Shown here piece by piece: positions 24,827 to 32,631 of a stretch of 43,500 bases of DNA. Source of the DNA: Secundilactobacillus paracollinoides DSM 15502 = JCM 11969 (GTDB taxonomy: Bacteria > Bacillota > Bacilli > Lactobacillales > Lactobacillaceae); NCBI RefSeq assembly GCF_001311135.1, contig NZ_BBAG01000026.1, positions 1-43,500 on the forward strand, written 5' to 3'. Each line of letters starts with the position of its first letter. The first letter of the stretch is position 1. Both the position numbers and the translations under genes were made by a program. Below the pieces are notes generated by a model that ran no database searches, had not been told where the DNA came from, and saw nothing but the letters and a program-made list of their open reading frames with translations.

Positions 24827-24842
24827 GGTTTCACGTGAAACA
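24827..24842. promoter_or_regulatory. Near-perfect parS site
   Basis: GGTTTCACGTGAAACA differs from the Bacillus parS consensus only at the first base (15 of 16) and has the central CG. It is intergenic at the 3' ends of two convergent genes. Confidence 0.7.
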
Positions 24843-24848
24843 CTTCGA

Positions 24849-25564
24849 TCAAAACAGGAGATAATATAACCCGCTCAAGCCAATAAAGCCATATATCAGC
24901 GGTCTGATCGTCGTTAAATTCCAGCGCGTTGATAATCGCGCTGCAATCATGGTGCCCACGGTTGCAGCAACCATCCCCACGATGATATAGGGAATGTCGG
25001 TGGGACCCAGAATACCGTTTGCCACTCGGATCGTTGCAATATACACAGCATCGATAAGGAAGAATCCTTGAATATTCGCGATATATTCCGGCATTGTTTT
25101 GGATAACGACAGAAAGTACAGCGCCATCAGCGGACCGCCAATACCAAACAGACCGTTGAAAAAGCCGGAAATCACCATAAATCCGAATGAGACAATTAAT
25201 GGATACTTGTGATCGCCAGCATGCTTGGACAAGGTGAAATATAGACAGAGCGCCACTAGCAGCCCACCCAGCATGAGTCGCAGCACATGGGTGTTCAAGA
25301 TACTGCCTAGATGCACGGACCAGGTTGCCACTGCTGCGTAGATGATGAATGGCCCAATGAGTCGTTTGAAATTGAAATAATGGCGGTAACGGATGGTTTG
25401 CACCAAGACACTCGCCAGCATAATAACACCGCCAATACCGGCCGCTTGCTGCATGGGTAGGACGGATAGAAAGAAGATCATCATGATGATGACGGCGCCA
25501 AATCCCGTCAGCCTTGGACCAGGCCTGCTAGTAGTGCGGGAATGATAATGACTAGCCAGATCAT
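24849..25564 (-). pseudogene. TSUP (TauE/SafE) family permease, frame-broken
   Basis: A membrane protein of about 238 residues with seven to eight helices in two homologous halves. The start at 25564 (GGAGAC upstream) reads MIWLVIIIPALLAGLVQG and then hits TGA. Adding one C (GGCCTGACG) restores LTGFGAVIIMMIFFLSVLPM. The second half begins ISGFFNGLFGIGGPLMALYF, repeating the GxxxGxGG signature. Family members move sulfite, sulfoacetate, taurine or other organic anions. No sulfur gene is adjacent, so the substrate is unknown. Confidence 0.85.
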
Positions 25565-25669
25565 GTCTCCTGGCCTCCTTTTTTGGAATCGACGCTATTC
25601 AGTTTGGCGGAGTTTGATGATCGTGTCAATGGGCTCTCGTGGAAAAAGATCCGGTTTTAGGTCAATGAT

Positions 25670-26665
25670 CTAAGCCGGATCTTCGTCTTTAAGACTTAAT
25701 TTTTGGCGGTACGCATTTAGGGTATCACCGGTCCATTTTTTAAACGCTCGCGAAAACGAACTGGGTTCCACGTAACCGACAAGATAGGCGATGTCAGTCG
25801 TGGTCAACGTTGGATCGTGCAGATAGTTGATGGTGAGCAGCTTTTGTACAGTTTGAACCTGTTGTTTGAAGGTCGTGTTTTCCGCACTGAGATTGCGTTG
25901 CAGCGTACGCTGGCTGACGCCAATGGTCTGGGAAACGGTCTCGCCGGTAAAGTCACCGCTTGGGATGGCCTTGAATAGGGCTTTCTTGACCTCATTGGTG
26001 AAACGCTGCTGGCTGTTCATGGCTGCCAATTGCCGGTTGAATTCCGGCTCTAAATATTGCCACATCACGTTATTTTGCGTTTGAAATGGTCGCTGGAGGT
26101 CGACGAGATCAAAGGCGAGTTGATTGCCTTGTGCAACCTGTTCACCTGAAAGGCCGAACTGAGTTTCGACGATGTTGCCATACGCATATGGACCAGCTAG
26201 TAGGGTGGGCGTTAGCGGCTGACCACTGCCCGTTCGCAAGACGCTGAGAATTAGCAGCTGTTCATTCAAAATCGAGAAGCGCGGCAGTTCCTGTTGCGGA
26301 TAAATAAACGAGATTTCTACCTGAACCTGATTTCCGAGTTCCTGAACGTCAAATTTGATGGGACCTGCGAGCTTTTTATAAGTCGCAAGGCGCTTTAACG
26401 CTGCTAGACCATCTGGTGCACACAATGCCGCGAAGAAGGGCGGCATAAAAGCATTGATGCGGTTGACATCGCTTAGAGTAACCAGCTGGTCATCGGTCAA
26501 AACGTCAGAGAGGGCGGTTAATAATTGAAAATACTGCTGGTCTGAGACATCCAGTTCTTCGCGCCAGAGTTGGTTGGCGATGCCCGCTTGTTTGAGGATG
26601 GTTGGAAAATCGATGTTTGACGTTTGCATGAAGGCTTGGAATTGTTTTGGGACGGCGACTTTCAT
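25670..26665 (-). CDS. AraC-family regulator with arabinose-binding-like N-domain
   Basis: 331 residues from the ATG at 26665 (AAGGAG upstream); the longer in-frame reading to 26893 runs into a repeat and is rejected. The N-terminal ~190 residues are an effector domain of the Arabinose_bd/OruR type (FPTILKQAGIANQLWREEL, FFAALCAPDGLAALKRLATY). The C-terminal part is a double helix-turn-helix (ETVSQTIGVSQRTLQRNLSA, then DIAYLVGYVEPSSFSRAFKK). Such regulators often activate a divergent catabolic or stress gene, but here the neighbours are a repeat and a TSUP permease about 100 bp downstream, whose link is unproven. Confidence 0.9.
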   Translation of the reverse strand: MKVAVPKQFQAFMQTSNIDFPTILKQAGIANQLWREELDVSDQQYFQLLTALSDVLTDDQLVTLSDVNRINAFMPPFFAALCAPDGLAALKRLATYKKLAGPIKFDVQELGNQVQVEISFIYPQQELPRFSILNEQLLILSVLRTGSGQPLTPTLLAGPYAYGNIVETQFGLSGEQVAQGNQLAFDLVDLQRPFQTQNNVMWQYLEPEFNRQLAAMNSQQRFTNEVKKALFKAIPSGDFTGETVSQTIGVSQRTLQRNLSAENTTFKQQVQTVQKLLTINYLHDPTLTTTDIAYLVGYVEPSSFSRAFKKWTGDTLNAYRQKLSLKDEDPA

Positions 26666-26777
26666 GAGTGGGGCTCCTTTCTTTGGTGGGTGACTGCTTT
26701 TTTTGGCGTGGTTGAGTTGGTTTTGGAATTCTTGGGGGGTTCTGTGGGATTGGCGATGTGGTTCGCTTTGGGGTTGA

Positions 26778-26976
26778 CTAAACGGGTTCTGCAAGGCGAG
26801 GGCTACTATGTCAGGCACTTCGACCCAAAAAGTCTTTCTATTAGCCTCGAGACTAAACGTGTTCCGCAAGGCAGAGGGCTCCTGTGTAAGCAACTCTGGT
26901 CAAAAAAGTCAGGCCCGGACTTTTCTGACCAGAGTTGCTTACACTCCGCCCTCTAACCGCCTTGCTCCACACTCTC
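26778..26976. repeat. Hairpin repeat, copy 5 plus a truncated copy
   Basis: A truncated left end (ACTAAACGGGTTCTGCAAGG at about 26778) is followed by a complete unit from 26851. Inner arms 26884-26910 and 26918-26944 pair perfectly over 27 bp. Compared with the copy at 6561, GCGACTCTGG/CCAGAGTCGC is now GCAACTCTGG/CCAGAGTTGC: a compensated change. The right box CCTTGCTCCACACTCTC abuts the SDR stop at 26977. This explains most of the 26666-26976 gap. Confidence 0.8.
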
Positions 26977-27789
26977 CTACGATGCCCTCATCATCATCCA
27001 ATCAAACATCCTCGTTGGCAATACCGTGTGCAGGAAGACCAGTGGCTTTGCGCCCATTCCAATTAGGTAGCGGGTTCTTGGGCGGCTGGCATTCACTGCC
27101 TTGCTCATTGTGTTGGCGATGATTTTTGGGTTGGACATCAGATTTGAGCCGTACTGCTTGCGCATGCCCGCAGCTGTTTTTTCTGCGTACTGTTCGTAAG
27201 CGCCGCCCTTAGCTGATTCAGCGAGGTGGTCAGCCGCAATGAAGCCCCAGTCCGTTTTGATGCCGCCGGGTTCGATGATGCTGACGTCGATACCGAAGTT
27301 GCTGACCTCCATCCGCAGGGCGTCACTGAAAGCTTCCAGTGCGTATTTTGTGGCGTGGTACCAAGCGCCAAAGTAGGTGGTCATGCGCCCGCCCATCGAT
27401 GAGGTGTTGATGATACGGCCGCTGTGTTGTTTGCGCATGTAAGGCAGGACGGCTTGGGTCAACCGGGCAACGCCAAGTAAGTTCACGTCGAGTTGTTTTT
27501 GCGCTTCAGTGATTGAAACGTCTTCGACGGCGCCGTATGACCCATAGCCGGCGTTGTTGATCAAAACGTCAATGCGCCCCTGTTCTGAAATGATTTGGGA
27601 AACGGCCGTCTGCACGGATGCATCGCTGGTGACGTCAAGTTTCAATGGTTTAACGCCGGCATTGCCCAGTGCTGCGATCTTTTCAACACGGCGGGCAGCT
27701 CCATAAACGATGTGGCCCTGTTTTGCGAGTTGTGCTGCTGTCTGATACCCGATACCGCTGCTGGCGCCTGTAATTAAAATAACTGTCAT
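26977..27789 (-). CDS. Short-chain dehydrogenase/reductase
   Basis: 270 residues, classical SDR: TGASSGIG (7-14), NNAG (78-81), TSS (129-131), YxxxK at 144-148 (YHATK) and ARR after the second strand, suggesting NADP(H). It is a paralog of the SDR at 16216, with identical motif spacing and the same C-terminal basic, Met-rich end (MFDWMMMRAS versus MFDRMMFRS). GGAGG precedes the ATG. A TetR gene lies upstream in the same direction, 118 bp away, as in the other SDR locus. The substrate is unknown. Confidence 0.9.
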   Translation of the reverse strand: MTVILITGASSGIGYQTAAQLAKQGHIVYGAARRVEKIAALGNAGVKPLKLDVTSDASVQTAVSQIISEQGRIDVLINNAGYGSYGAVEDVSITEAQKQLDVNLLGVARLTQAVLPYMRKQHSGRIINTSSMGGRMTTYFGAWYHATKYALEAFSDALRMEVSNFGIDVSIIEPGGIKTDWGFIAADHLAESAKGGAYEQYAEKTAAGMRKQYGSNLMSNPKIIANTMSKAVNASRPRTRYLIGMGAKPLVFLHTVLPTRMFDWMMMRAS

Positions 27790-27907
27790 AATGAATGGCC
27801 TCCTAATGGCTTTTTGTTTGATTGAATGACATTAGTATAGTCAGAATTGAGCCTAGACTGAATGTTCAAACGCGCCATTCATTTGTCAGTTCACGCCAAA
27901 AATGAAA

Positions 27908-28452
27908 CTAGATGACGTCACCAAGGTGGATCGCGATGCGTTCTGCAACGGTTCCCATCTCTTTAGGCGTTGCGGTGGCGCCCTCAGTCAGCCATTGGTT
28001 CAGCAGGTTCCAGATCCCACCAGCAGCAAATGCGAAGGCGTAGGTGTCATTTTGAGGGAGCAGGTAGGTCAGCAGACTAGTTTGAATGCCCGTTGTGAGC
28101 TGTGTCAGCAGGTGACTCATTAACCCGTTTGCTTGCAGCGCCAACAGAAGTCGCGTTGCGGCACACAGGCGGTAAAGAAGATCGTGACGACCTCTCGAAA
28201 ATGGTGTGGCCGGGCGGTCTTGGTGGTCGCGATAATGTCGGCCACCTGAGTTTCGATAGCCTTATCAAGTAAGTCATCAATTGATTGGAAATGCCGGTAG
28301 AAGGTCCGTCGTGACAGGCCTGACCGGGTTGCAACGGCACTAATCGTAATTTTTGAATAGGGCATTTGTTGCATGAGTTGGAGCAGGGCCTTAGTTAACC
28401 ATGAAATCGTTTGGTCGACCTGTTGCACGCGTTTAATCGGTTTATCTGTCAC
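27908..28452 (-). pseudogene. TetR-family regulator, frame-broken
   Basis: About 181 residues from a GTG at 28452 (AGGAGG 7-9 nt upstream). The N-terminal domain reads YSKITISAVATRSGLSRRTFYRHFQSIDDLLD. The frame breaks near 28148; adding one T (TTCTTGTTGG) restores QRDFLLALQANGLMSHLLTQ. It lies upstream of the SDR at 26977 (same strand) and divergent from the HXXEE gene pair at 28617. Either could be its target. An inverted GGAA..TTCC element (about 28482-28498) in the divergent gap is a candidate operator. Confidence 0.85.
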
Positions 28453-28616
28453 AGGTGAACCTCCTTTGTGTCACTTAGTCTTGGAACGCTGGTGTTTCCA
28501 TACGCCATCAGTATAATGAGTTTTATTAAGTGTTACAAGTGAGACATTAAGCGCGTCGGTAAATAGGTTGGGGTTATCGCGTCACCCTTCGTAAAGGCAG
28601 AAAAGGAGTGAGAATA

Positions 28617-29282
28617 ATGAAAATAATAATCAATAATTGGTATCGATTTGGGGCCGTGATCTTGATCATCATGGCTGCCCTATTGGCGGTGATGCGTCCT
28701 GATCTGACACAGATCCAGTGGTTGCTGATTGCTAATTTTATGGCGCTGTTGGCGCATCAAGTCGAGGAGTACCAGTTTCCTGGCGGCGCGCCTATGTTTA
28801 TTAATCGGGTCGTGTATGATGAACGACAGCTAACGGATCGATATCCTGGGAACACCTTGTCCATTTGCCTCGTGAATACCAGTGCGTGGGTTATTTATGT
28901 CATCAGTATTGTCTTACCGCATGTCTATTGGTTGGGATTAGGGGTCATGCTATTCAGCCTTTTCCAGATATTAGGCCATTTAGTCGAAATGAATATCAAG
29001 TTGAAAATCTGGTATAACCCTGGGTTAGCGACAACAATGGTTTTATTTTTACCCATCGGCTGGCGCTATATCGCAGTAATCGTGGCGAATGATCTGCTGT
29101 CTGGTTGGGGGTGGCTCTTTGGCGGGCTGATGCTGATTATCTGTATTCTAGTGACGATTGTGATGCCCGTGCAGGTCTTGAAGAATAAGAAGACACCTTA
29201 TGTTATCAGCGATTGGCAGATCGCCCGATTTCATCAGATCGTTCGTTTTGCCAGTCTAACACGGAAGGGGTCGTCAAAATGA
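28617..29282 (+). CDS. HXXEE-domain membrane protein, copy 1
   Basis: 221 residues with five to six hydrophobic helices. The HQVEEYQFPGG motif near residue 46 is the HxxEE signature of this small membrane family; conserved later segments are ILGHLVEMNIKLKIWYNPG and VMPVQVLKNK. AAAAGGAG lies 8 nt before the ATG at 28617; the GTG at 28608 overlaps that site and is not used. It forms an operon with a paralog that starts within its stop codon. The function of the family is not known to me; its buried His/Glu residues suggest an enzymatic or metal role. Confidence 0.8.
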   Translation: MKIIINNWYRFGAVILIIMAALLAVMRPDLTQIQWLLIANFMALLAHQVEEYQFPGGAPMFINRVVYDERQLTDRYPGNTLSICLVNTSAWVIYVISIVLPHVYWLGLGVMLFSLFQILGHLVEMNIKLKIWYNPGLATTMVLFLPIGWRYIAVIVANDLLSGWGWLFGGLMLIICILVTIVMPVQVLKNKKTPYVISDWQIARFHQIVRFASLTRKGSSK

Positions 29283-29935
29283 AATGGATCATTCGCCACT
29301 GGTATGAGCTAGCTGTTTTTGTTGCGGGTCTCGTTGCAGTCGTGCTGGCCGTTGGTCAGTGGAACCTGCTGCAAACGACGATTTTGGCAAGTCTGCTGGT
29401 GATTCATCTGCACTTCTATGAAGAAATGGGTTTTCCGGGCGGCTTTCCATGGGTGGGGGTCAACGTTGAATTACACATTGATGAACGCGATTCAACAAGA
29501 TGGACCCTTAACCAGCTGTCGTCACTTTGGGGCAACGAGTGGTTTGCTGTGCTCGTGTATGTGTTGCCACTCTTCATGCCACAGTGGCATTGGTTGAGTT
29601 TGGCAGCCGTTATTTTTGCATTTGCAGAGCTGGCAATGCATCTGGTTTATTTCCCGCTGTCACTCAAAATGCTCTATAATCCGGGGTTCTTGACCGCAAC
29701 TTTTGGATTAACACCAATCACCATTGCCTACCTCGTTCGGGCGCCGATGACTCATCTGTATCATTGGTTGGATTGGGTATTGGCAATCATTTGGATCATT
29801 TTCAATTACTGGATGGCCTTTCGCGGACCGGTTTATCAAAAATTTGGCGCGATGAAACAGTATTCATTTACGGTCGAAGAGGTCAATCGGGCAGAACGGT
29901 ATATGAAGCAGGTTCGGAAAAATGATGCGCGATAA
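29279..29935 (+). CDS. HXXEE-domain membrane protein, copy 2
   Basis: 218 residues with about six helices. It has the same signature as its neighbour (HLHFYEEMGFPGG near residue 45) and the parallel segment MHLVYFPLSLKMLYNPG. The ATG at 29279 overlaps the TGA of copy 1 (ATGA), with GAAGGGG upstream, so the two are translationally coupled tandem duplicates and may form a heterodimer (inference). The C-terminus is basic and cytosolic (VEEVNRAERYMKQVRKN). Confidence 0.82.
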   Translation: MKWIIRHWYELAVFVAGLVAVVLAVGQWNLLQTTILASLLVIHLHFYEEMGFPGGFPWVGVNVELHIDERDSTRWTLNQLSSLWGNEWFAVLVYVLPLFMPQWHWLSLAAVIFAFAELAMHLVYFPLSLKMLYNPGFLTATFGLTPITIAYLVRAPMTHLYHWLDWVLAIIWIIFNYWMAFRGPVYQKFGAMKQYSFTVEEVNRAERYMKQVRKNDAR

Positions 29936-29955
29936 GTATATGACTGAGTAGTCAG

Positions 29956-29971
29956 TGTTTCATATGAAACA
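29956..29971. promoter_or_regulatory. parS-like palindrome (TA centre)
   Basis: TGTTTCATATGAAACA, a perfect palindrome and 14 of 16 to parS. It is intergenic, 21 bp after the HXXEE operon stop and before the RpiR promoter. Confidence 0.55.
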
Positions 29972-30056
29972 ATTTAGTGCCTCAAATGAAGATGGCCTGT
30001 TCTATTTTGTTCTGAAATCCCGTTTTCAAAATCAATTTCGTGTTAAACTAAATGCA

Positions 30057-30072
30057 ACGAAATAAATTTTGT
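30057..30072. promoter_or_regulatory. Operator-like palindrome upstream of the first RpiR gene
   Basis: ACGAAATAAATTTTGT is nearly palindromic (ACGAAAT-AA-ATTTYGT) and almost identical to the site at 31145-31160. It lies between the probable -10 (TAAACT, about 30043-30048) and the ribosome binding site (GTGGGAGG). Confidence 0.7.
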
Positions 30073-30086
30073 AGTGGGAGGCCACA

Positions 30087-30935
30087 ATGAATAATCAAAA
30101 CGCAATTGAAGCGATTCAGGCTGTTTATGATGACCTGTATGGCCAGGAGAAAAAGGTGGCCGATTACGTCATTGCACATGGTACAGAGGCGGCAAAAATG
30201 ACCGTTACGGAGCTCGCAGAAGCAAGTGCCGTTAGTGAAGCTACTGTGATGCGATTATCAAAAAAAGCGGGATTTAAAGGGTTTTATCACCTGAAATTGG
30301 CGTTGGCACAACAGGCATCGGTGCCGAAAATAACGCCATCGGAGACGAAGATCGACCCTAAGAATATGTCAGCAGCTGTTTCGACACTGTTAGCAGCCAA
30401 GGCGGCGGATCTGCAGGCAGTCAGTAGTTCCCTTGATGACGGCCAGGTAGAAACTGCGCTTGCCCGCATCAAACAGGCGGCGACCCTGTACATTTTTGCG
30501 GCCGGCAACACGAACAATTTAGCAGCATATGCCGCGTACTTGTTTAACCAACTTGGCGTTAAGACAGTTAACGCGCCATTGCCAGAAATGCAGGTTAATC
30601 TTGCCTACCAAATGACTGTTAACGACGCATGTTTATTGATTTCACAATCTGGGAGTACAACGCTCACGACTGATATTGCACAGGTTGCACACGACTACCA
30701 GGTTCCTAGTATCGCCATTACGCTAGAGGATAAATCACCATTAACTCAACTGGTGGATACGGTACTGTTAAGTCCGCAATCTCAGCAAGTTACACTGCAA
30801 ATCGCCGGTGCGACTCAGTTGACGGAGATGGCCGTAGTTGATTTATTGATTATGCTGTTGGCTGCTGATGAGAGTGGGCAATACGCAAATAACGGTGTAA
30901 CACAGGAAAATCGATTGGCAAAGTACAAGTATTAG
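30087..30935 (+). CDS. RpiR/MurR-family regulator (HTH + SIS), copy 1
   Basis: 282 residues. The N-terminal RpiR helix-turn-helix is MTVTELAEASAVSEATVMRL, then SKKAGFKGFYHLKLALAQ (about residues 34-72). The SIS sugar-phosphate-sensing domain occupies about 110-260 (TLYIFAAGNTNNLAAYAAYL, SQSGSTTLTTD). The locus genes make a phosphosugar ligand such as hexulose- or pentose-phosphate plausible. It is paralogous to the regulator at 31746, most clearly in the HTH and the AGNTNNLAAYA motif. It has its own promoter, operator and terminator. Confidence 0.93.
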   Translation: MNNQNAIEAIQAVYDDLYGQEKKVADYVIAHGTEAAKMTVTELAEASAVSEATVMRLSKKAGFKGFYHLKLALAQQASVPKITPSETKIDPKNMSAAVSTLLAAKAADLQAVSSSLDDGQVETALARIKQAATLYIFAAGNTNNLAAYAAYLFNQLGVKTVNAPLPEMQVNLAYQMTVNDACLLISQSGSTTLTTDIAQVAHDYQVPSIAITLEDKSPLTQLVDTVLLSPQSQQVTLQIAGATQLTEMAVVDLLIMLLAADESGQYANNGVTQENRLAKYKY

Positions 30936-30971
30936 GGCATGGCACCAAAAAGATGAGTTGAAGCGTACAAT

Positions 30972-31025
30972 GAGACACAGATAAAACCGGAGAGCTACAG
31001 AGCTACCCGTTTTTTTTTGTGTCTC
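30972..31025 (+). terminator. Terminator of the first RpiR gene
   Basis: Outer arms GAGACACA (30972-30979) and TGTGTCTC (31018-31025) enclose an inner GC stem and a run of nine T (from about 31010). Confidence 0.75.
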
Positions 31026-31105
31026 TAAATCATTAGGATAACGATATTCAGAATATAAATTTCGCGTATTTTGTATTTTAAATAAAAAATATTTCGTATA
31101 TTTTG

Positions 31106-31160
31106 TTGAAAACCGCTTTTATTGGTGCTATTATCTGTGTGTCAACAAAATAAATTTCGT
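31106..31160 (+). promoter_or_regulatory. Promoter and RpiR-type operator of the hexuloisomerase operon
   Basis: TTGAAA (31106-31111), a 17-bp spacer and TATTAT (31129-31134) form a good promoter. Downstream of the -10, ACAAAATAAATTTCGT (31145-31160) mirrors the site at 30057. Upstream, AAATTTCGCGTATTTTGT (about 31057) and ATATTTCGTATATTTTGT (about 31089) look like additional half-site pairs. Confidence 0.75.
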
Positions 31161-31173
31161 GAGAGGTCACATG

Positions 31174-31725
31174 ATGAGCAAATATTCGGATCAAGTTATT
31201 TCAGAAATTTCAACGGTGATTAATAAGATTCCAGATGACGAATTTACGGAAGCTGCGAAGGCAATTACGTCAGCAAAGAAAATCTTTGTTTTGGGACTTG
31301 GACGTGCCGGTTTCTCGATTAAGTCACTCGGCATGCGCTTGATGCATATGGGAATGGAAAGTTACGCATTTGGCGAAACGATTACGCCTGATTTTGAAGC
31401 CGGTGACCTCTTGATCGTCGCTTCTGGGTCTGGTGAGACCAAGGAACTGGTTCAAAAAGCACAAAAGGCAAAGGCCCTTGGGGGTAACGTCTTGGCGATG
31501 ACGACAAATGAAGATTCAACGTTACATGATATTGCGGATCATTCAATTGTCATTCAGGCACCAAGCAAGGTTGTTAGTGATAGTGATTTTCATTCAGAAC
31601 AACCCATGGCGTCTCTTTATGAACAATGTGTTCTGGTCGCCAGTGATGCACTGGTTTTGGAAATCATGGCTGATGTCAGCACACAAGGCAACGATATGTT
31701 CAAACGCCACTCTAATTTGGAATAG
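31174..31725 (+). CDS. hxlB: 6-phospho-3-hexuloisomerase (SIS family)
   Basis: 183 residues of a single SIS domain. Arabino-3-hexulose-6-phosphate/fructose-6-phosphate isomerases share FVLGLGRAGFSIK, LLIVASGSGETKEL (phosphate loop, about residues 76-89) and the C-terminal SEQPMASLYEQ. It acts in the ribulose-monophosphate route or its reversal, linking to pentose phosphates. No hexulose-6-phosphate synthase is in the window, so the true substrate could be another sugar phosphate. ATG 31174 is chosen for spacing from GAGAGG (31171 is possible). It is co-transcribed with RpiR copy 2, 20 nt downstream. Confidence 0.88.
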   Translation: MSKYSDQVISEISTVINKIPDDEFTEAAKAITSAKKIFVLGLGRAGFSIKSLGMRLMHMGMESYAFGETITPDFEAGDLLIVASGSGETKELVQKAQKAKALGGNVLAMTTNEDSTLHDIADHSIVIQAPSKVVSDSDFHSEQPMASLYEQCVLVASDALVLEIMADVSTQGNDMFKRHSNLE

Positions 31726-31745
31726 GTGACAGGAGGCAGAAACTC

Positions 31746-32576
31746 GTGACGAACCCAGCAATTCGCGCCATTAAGCAGATCTATAGCACACTCTATGGCC
31801 AGGAAGCCAAGGTGGCGGACTATGTGTTGCGACACCCCGATATCGCAGCCAAGATGACGGTCACTGAGTTGGCTGAACGCAGTCATGTGAGTGAGGCCAC
31901 GGTGATGCGTTTTTCTAAAAAGGCTGGGTTCAAGGGCTTCTACCATCTGAAAATTTCTCTTGCACGTCAAAGTGTGCTGAAACAAACGATAACGGATGAC
32001 CCTAATTTGAGCACCGTTGTCCGTGACCTCTTTAAGGAAAAGGTTGCGGACCTTGGGTGGACGCAACAGGTAATTGACATTTCGGTGTTACAAGAAACGT
32101 TGAATCAGCTAAAAAAGTCGCAAATGGTCTACCTGTTTGCGGCTGGTAATACGAACAATCTTGCTGCCTACGCGTCATATTTATTTAACCAACTCGGCGT
32201 TAAGGCAATCAGTACACCACTGCCAGAGGCACAACTTAACCTAGCATATCAAATGCGACCAACTGATTTTTGTTTGCTGCTCTCCGATTCAGGCGGTACC
32301 AAACTCATTTTAGATATCGCTGAAATTTGCAATCAAAATCGGATTCCAATGGTTGCACTTACAAGTCAGGATAAGTCGCCGCTGACCCAGTTGGCCCGTC
32401 GTGTTCTGTTGGGTGTCCATCGTGCACCGTCAGCTCTTGAAATTGCAGCGTCAACGCGCCTACCGTTGATTGCTATTTTGGATCTTTTGGTCACGTTGTT
32501 AGCAGCAGACGACAGCGGACATTATGTTCAGTATGGTTCAGAACGTGAAGGAAATTTAGCTCAGTATAAGTATTAG
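31746..32576 (+). CDS. RpiR/MurR-family regulator (HTH + SIS), copy 2
   Basis: 276 residues starting at GTG 31746 behind ACAGGAGG. The HTH is MTVTELAERSHVSEATVMRF, then SKKAGFKGFYHLKISLAR. The SIS domain reads MVYLFAAGNTNNLAAYASYL and LLSDSGGTKLILD. It is paralogous to the regulator at 30087, pointing to a tandem duplication around the isomerase gene. It is followed 55 bp later by transketolase with no terminator between, so the operon may run hexuloisomerase-RpiR-transketolase. Confidence 0.93.
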   Translation: MTNPAIRAIKQIYSTLYGQEAKVADYVLRHPDIAAKMTVTELAERSHVSEATVMRFSKKAGFKGFYHLKISLARQSVLKQTITDDPNLSTVVRDLFKEKVADLGWTQQVIDISVLQETLNQLKKSQMVYLFAAGNTNNLAAYASYLFNQLGVKAISTPLPEAQLNLAYQMRPTDFCLLLSDSGGTKLILDIAEICNQNRIPMVALTSQDKSPLTQLARRVLLGVHRAPSALEIAASTRLPLIAILDLLVTLLAADDSGHYVQYGSEREGNLAQYKY

Positions 32577-32631
32577 CACAGGATTCAATTATGGATAGCA
32601 TCAGTACTCAACTAAAAAAGGAGACATCAGC

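Noticed and set aside
26666..26893. N-terminal extension of the AraC gene
   Set aside because: It reads through a hairpin repeat, and the start at 26665 has a clear ribosome binding site.
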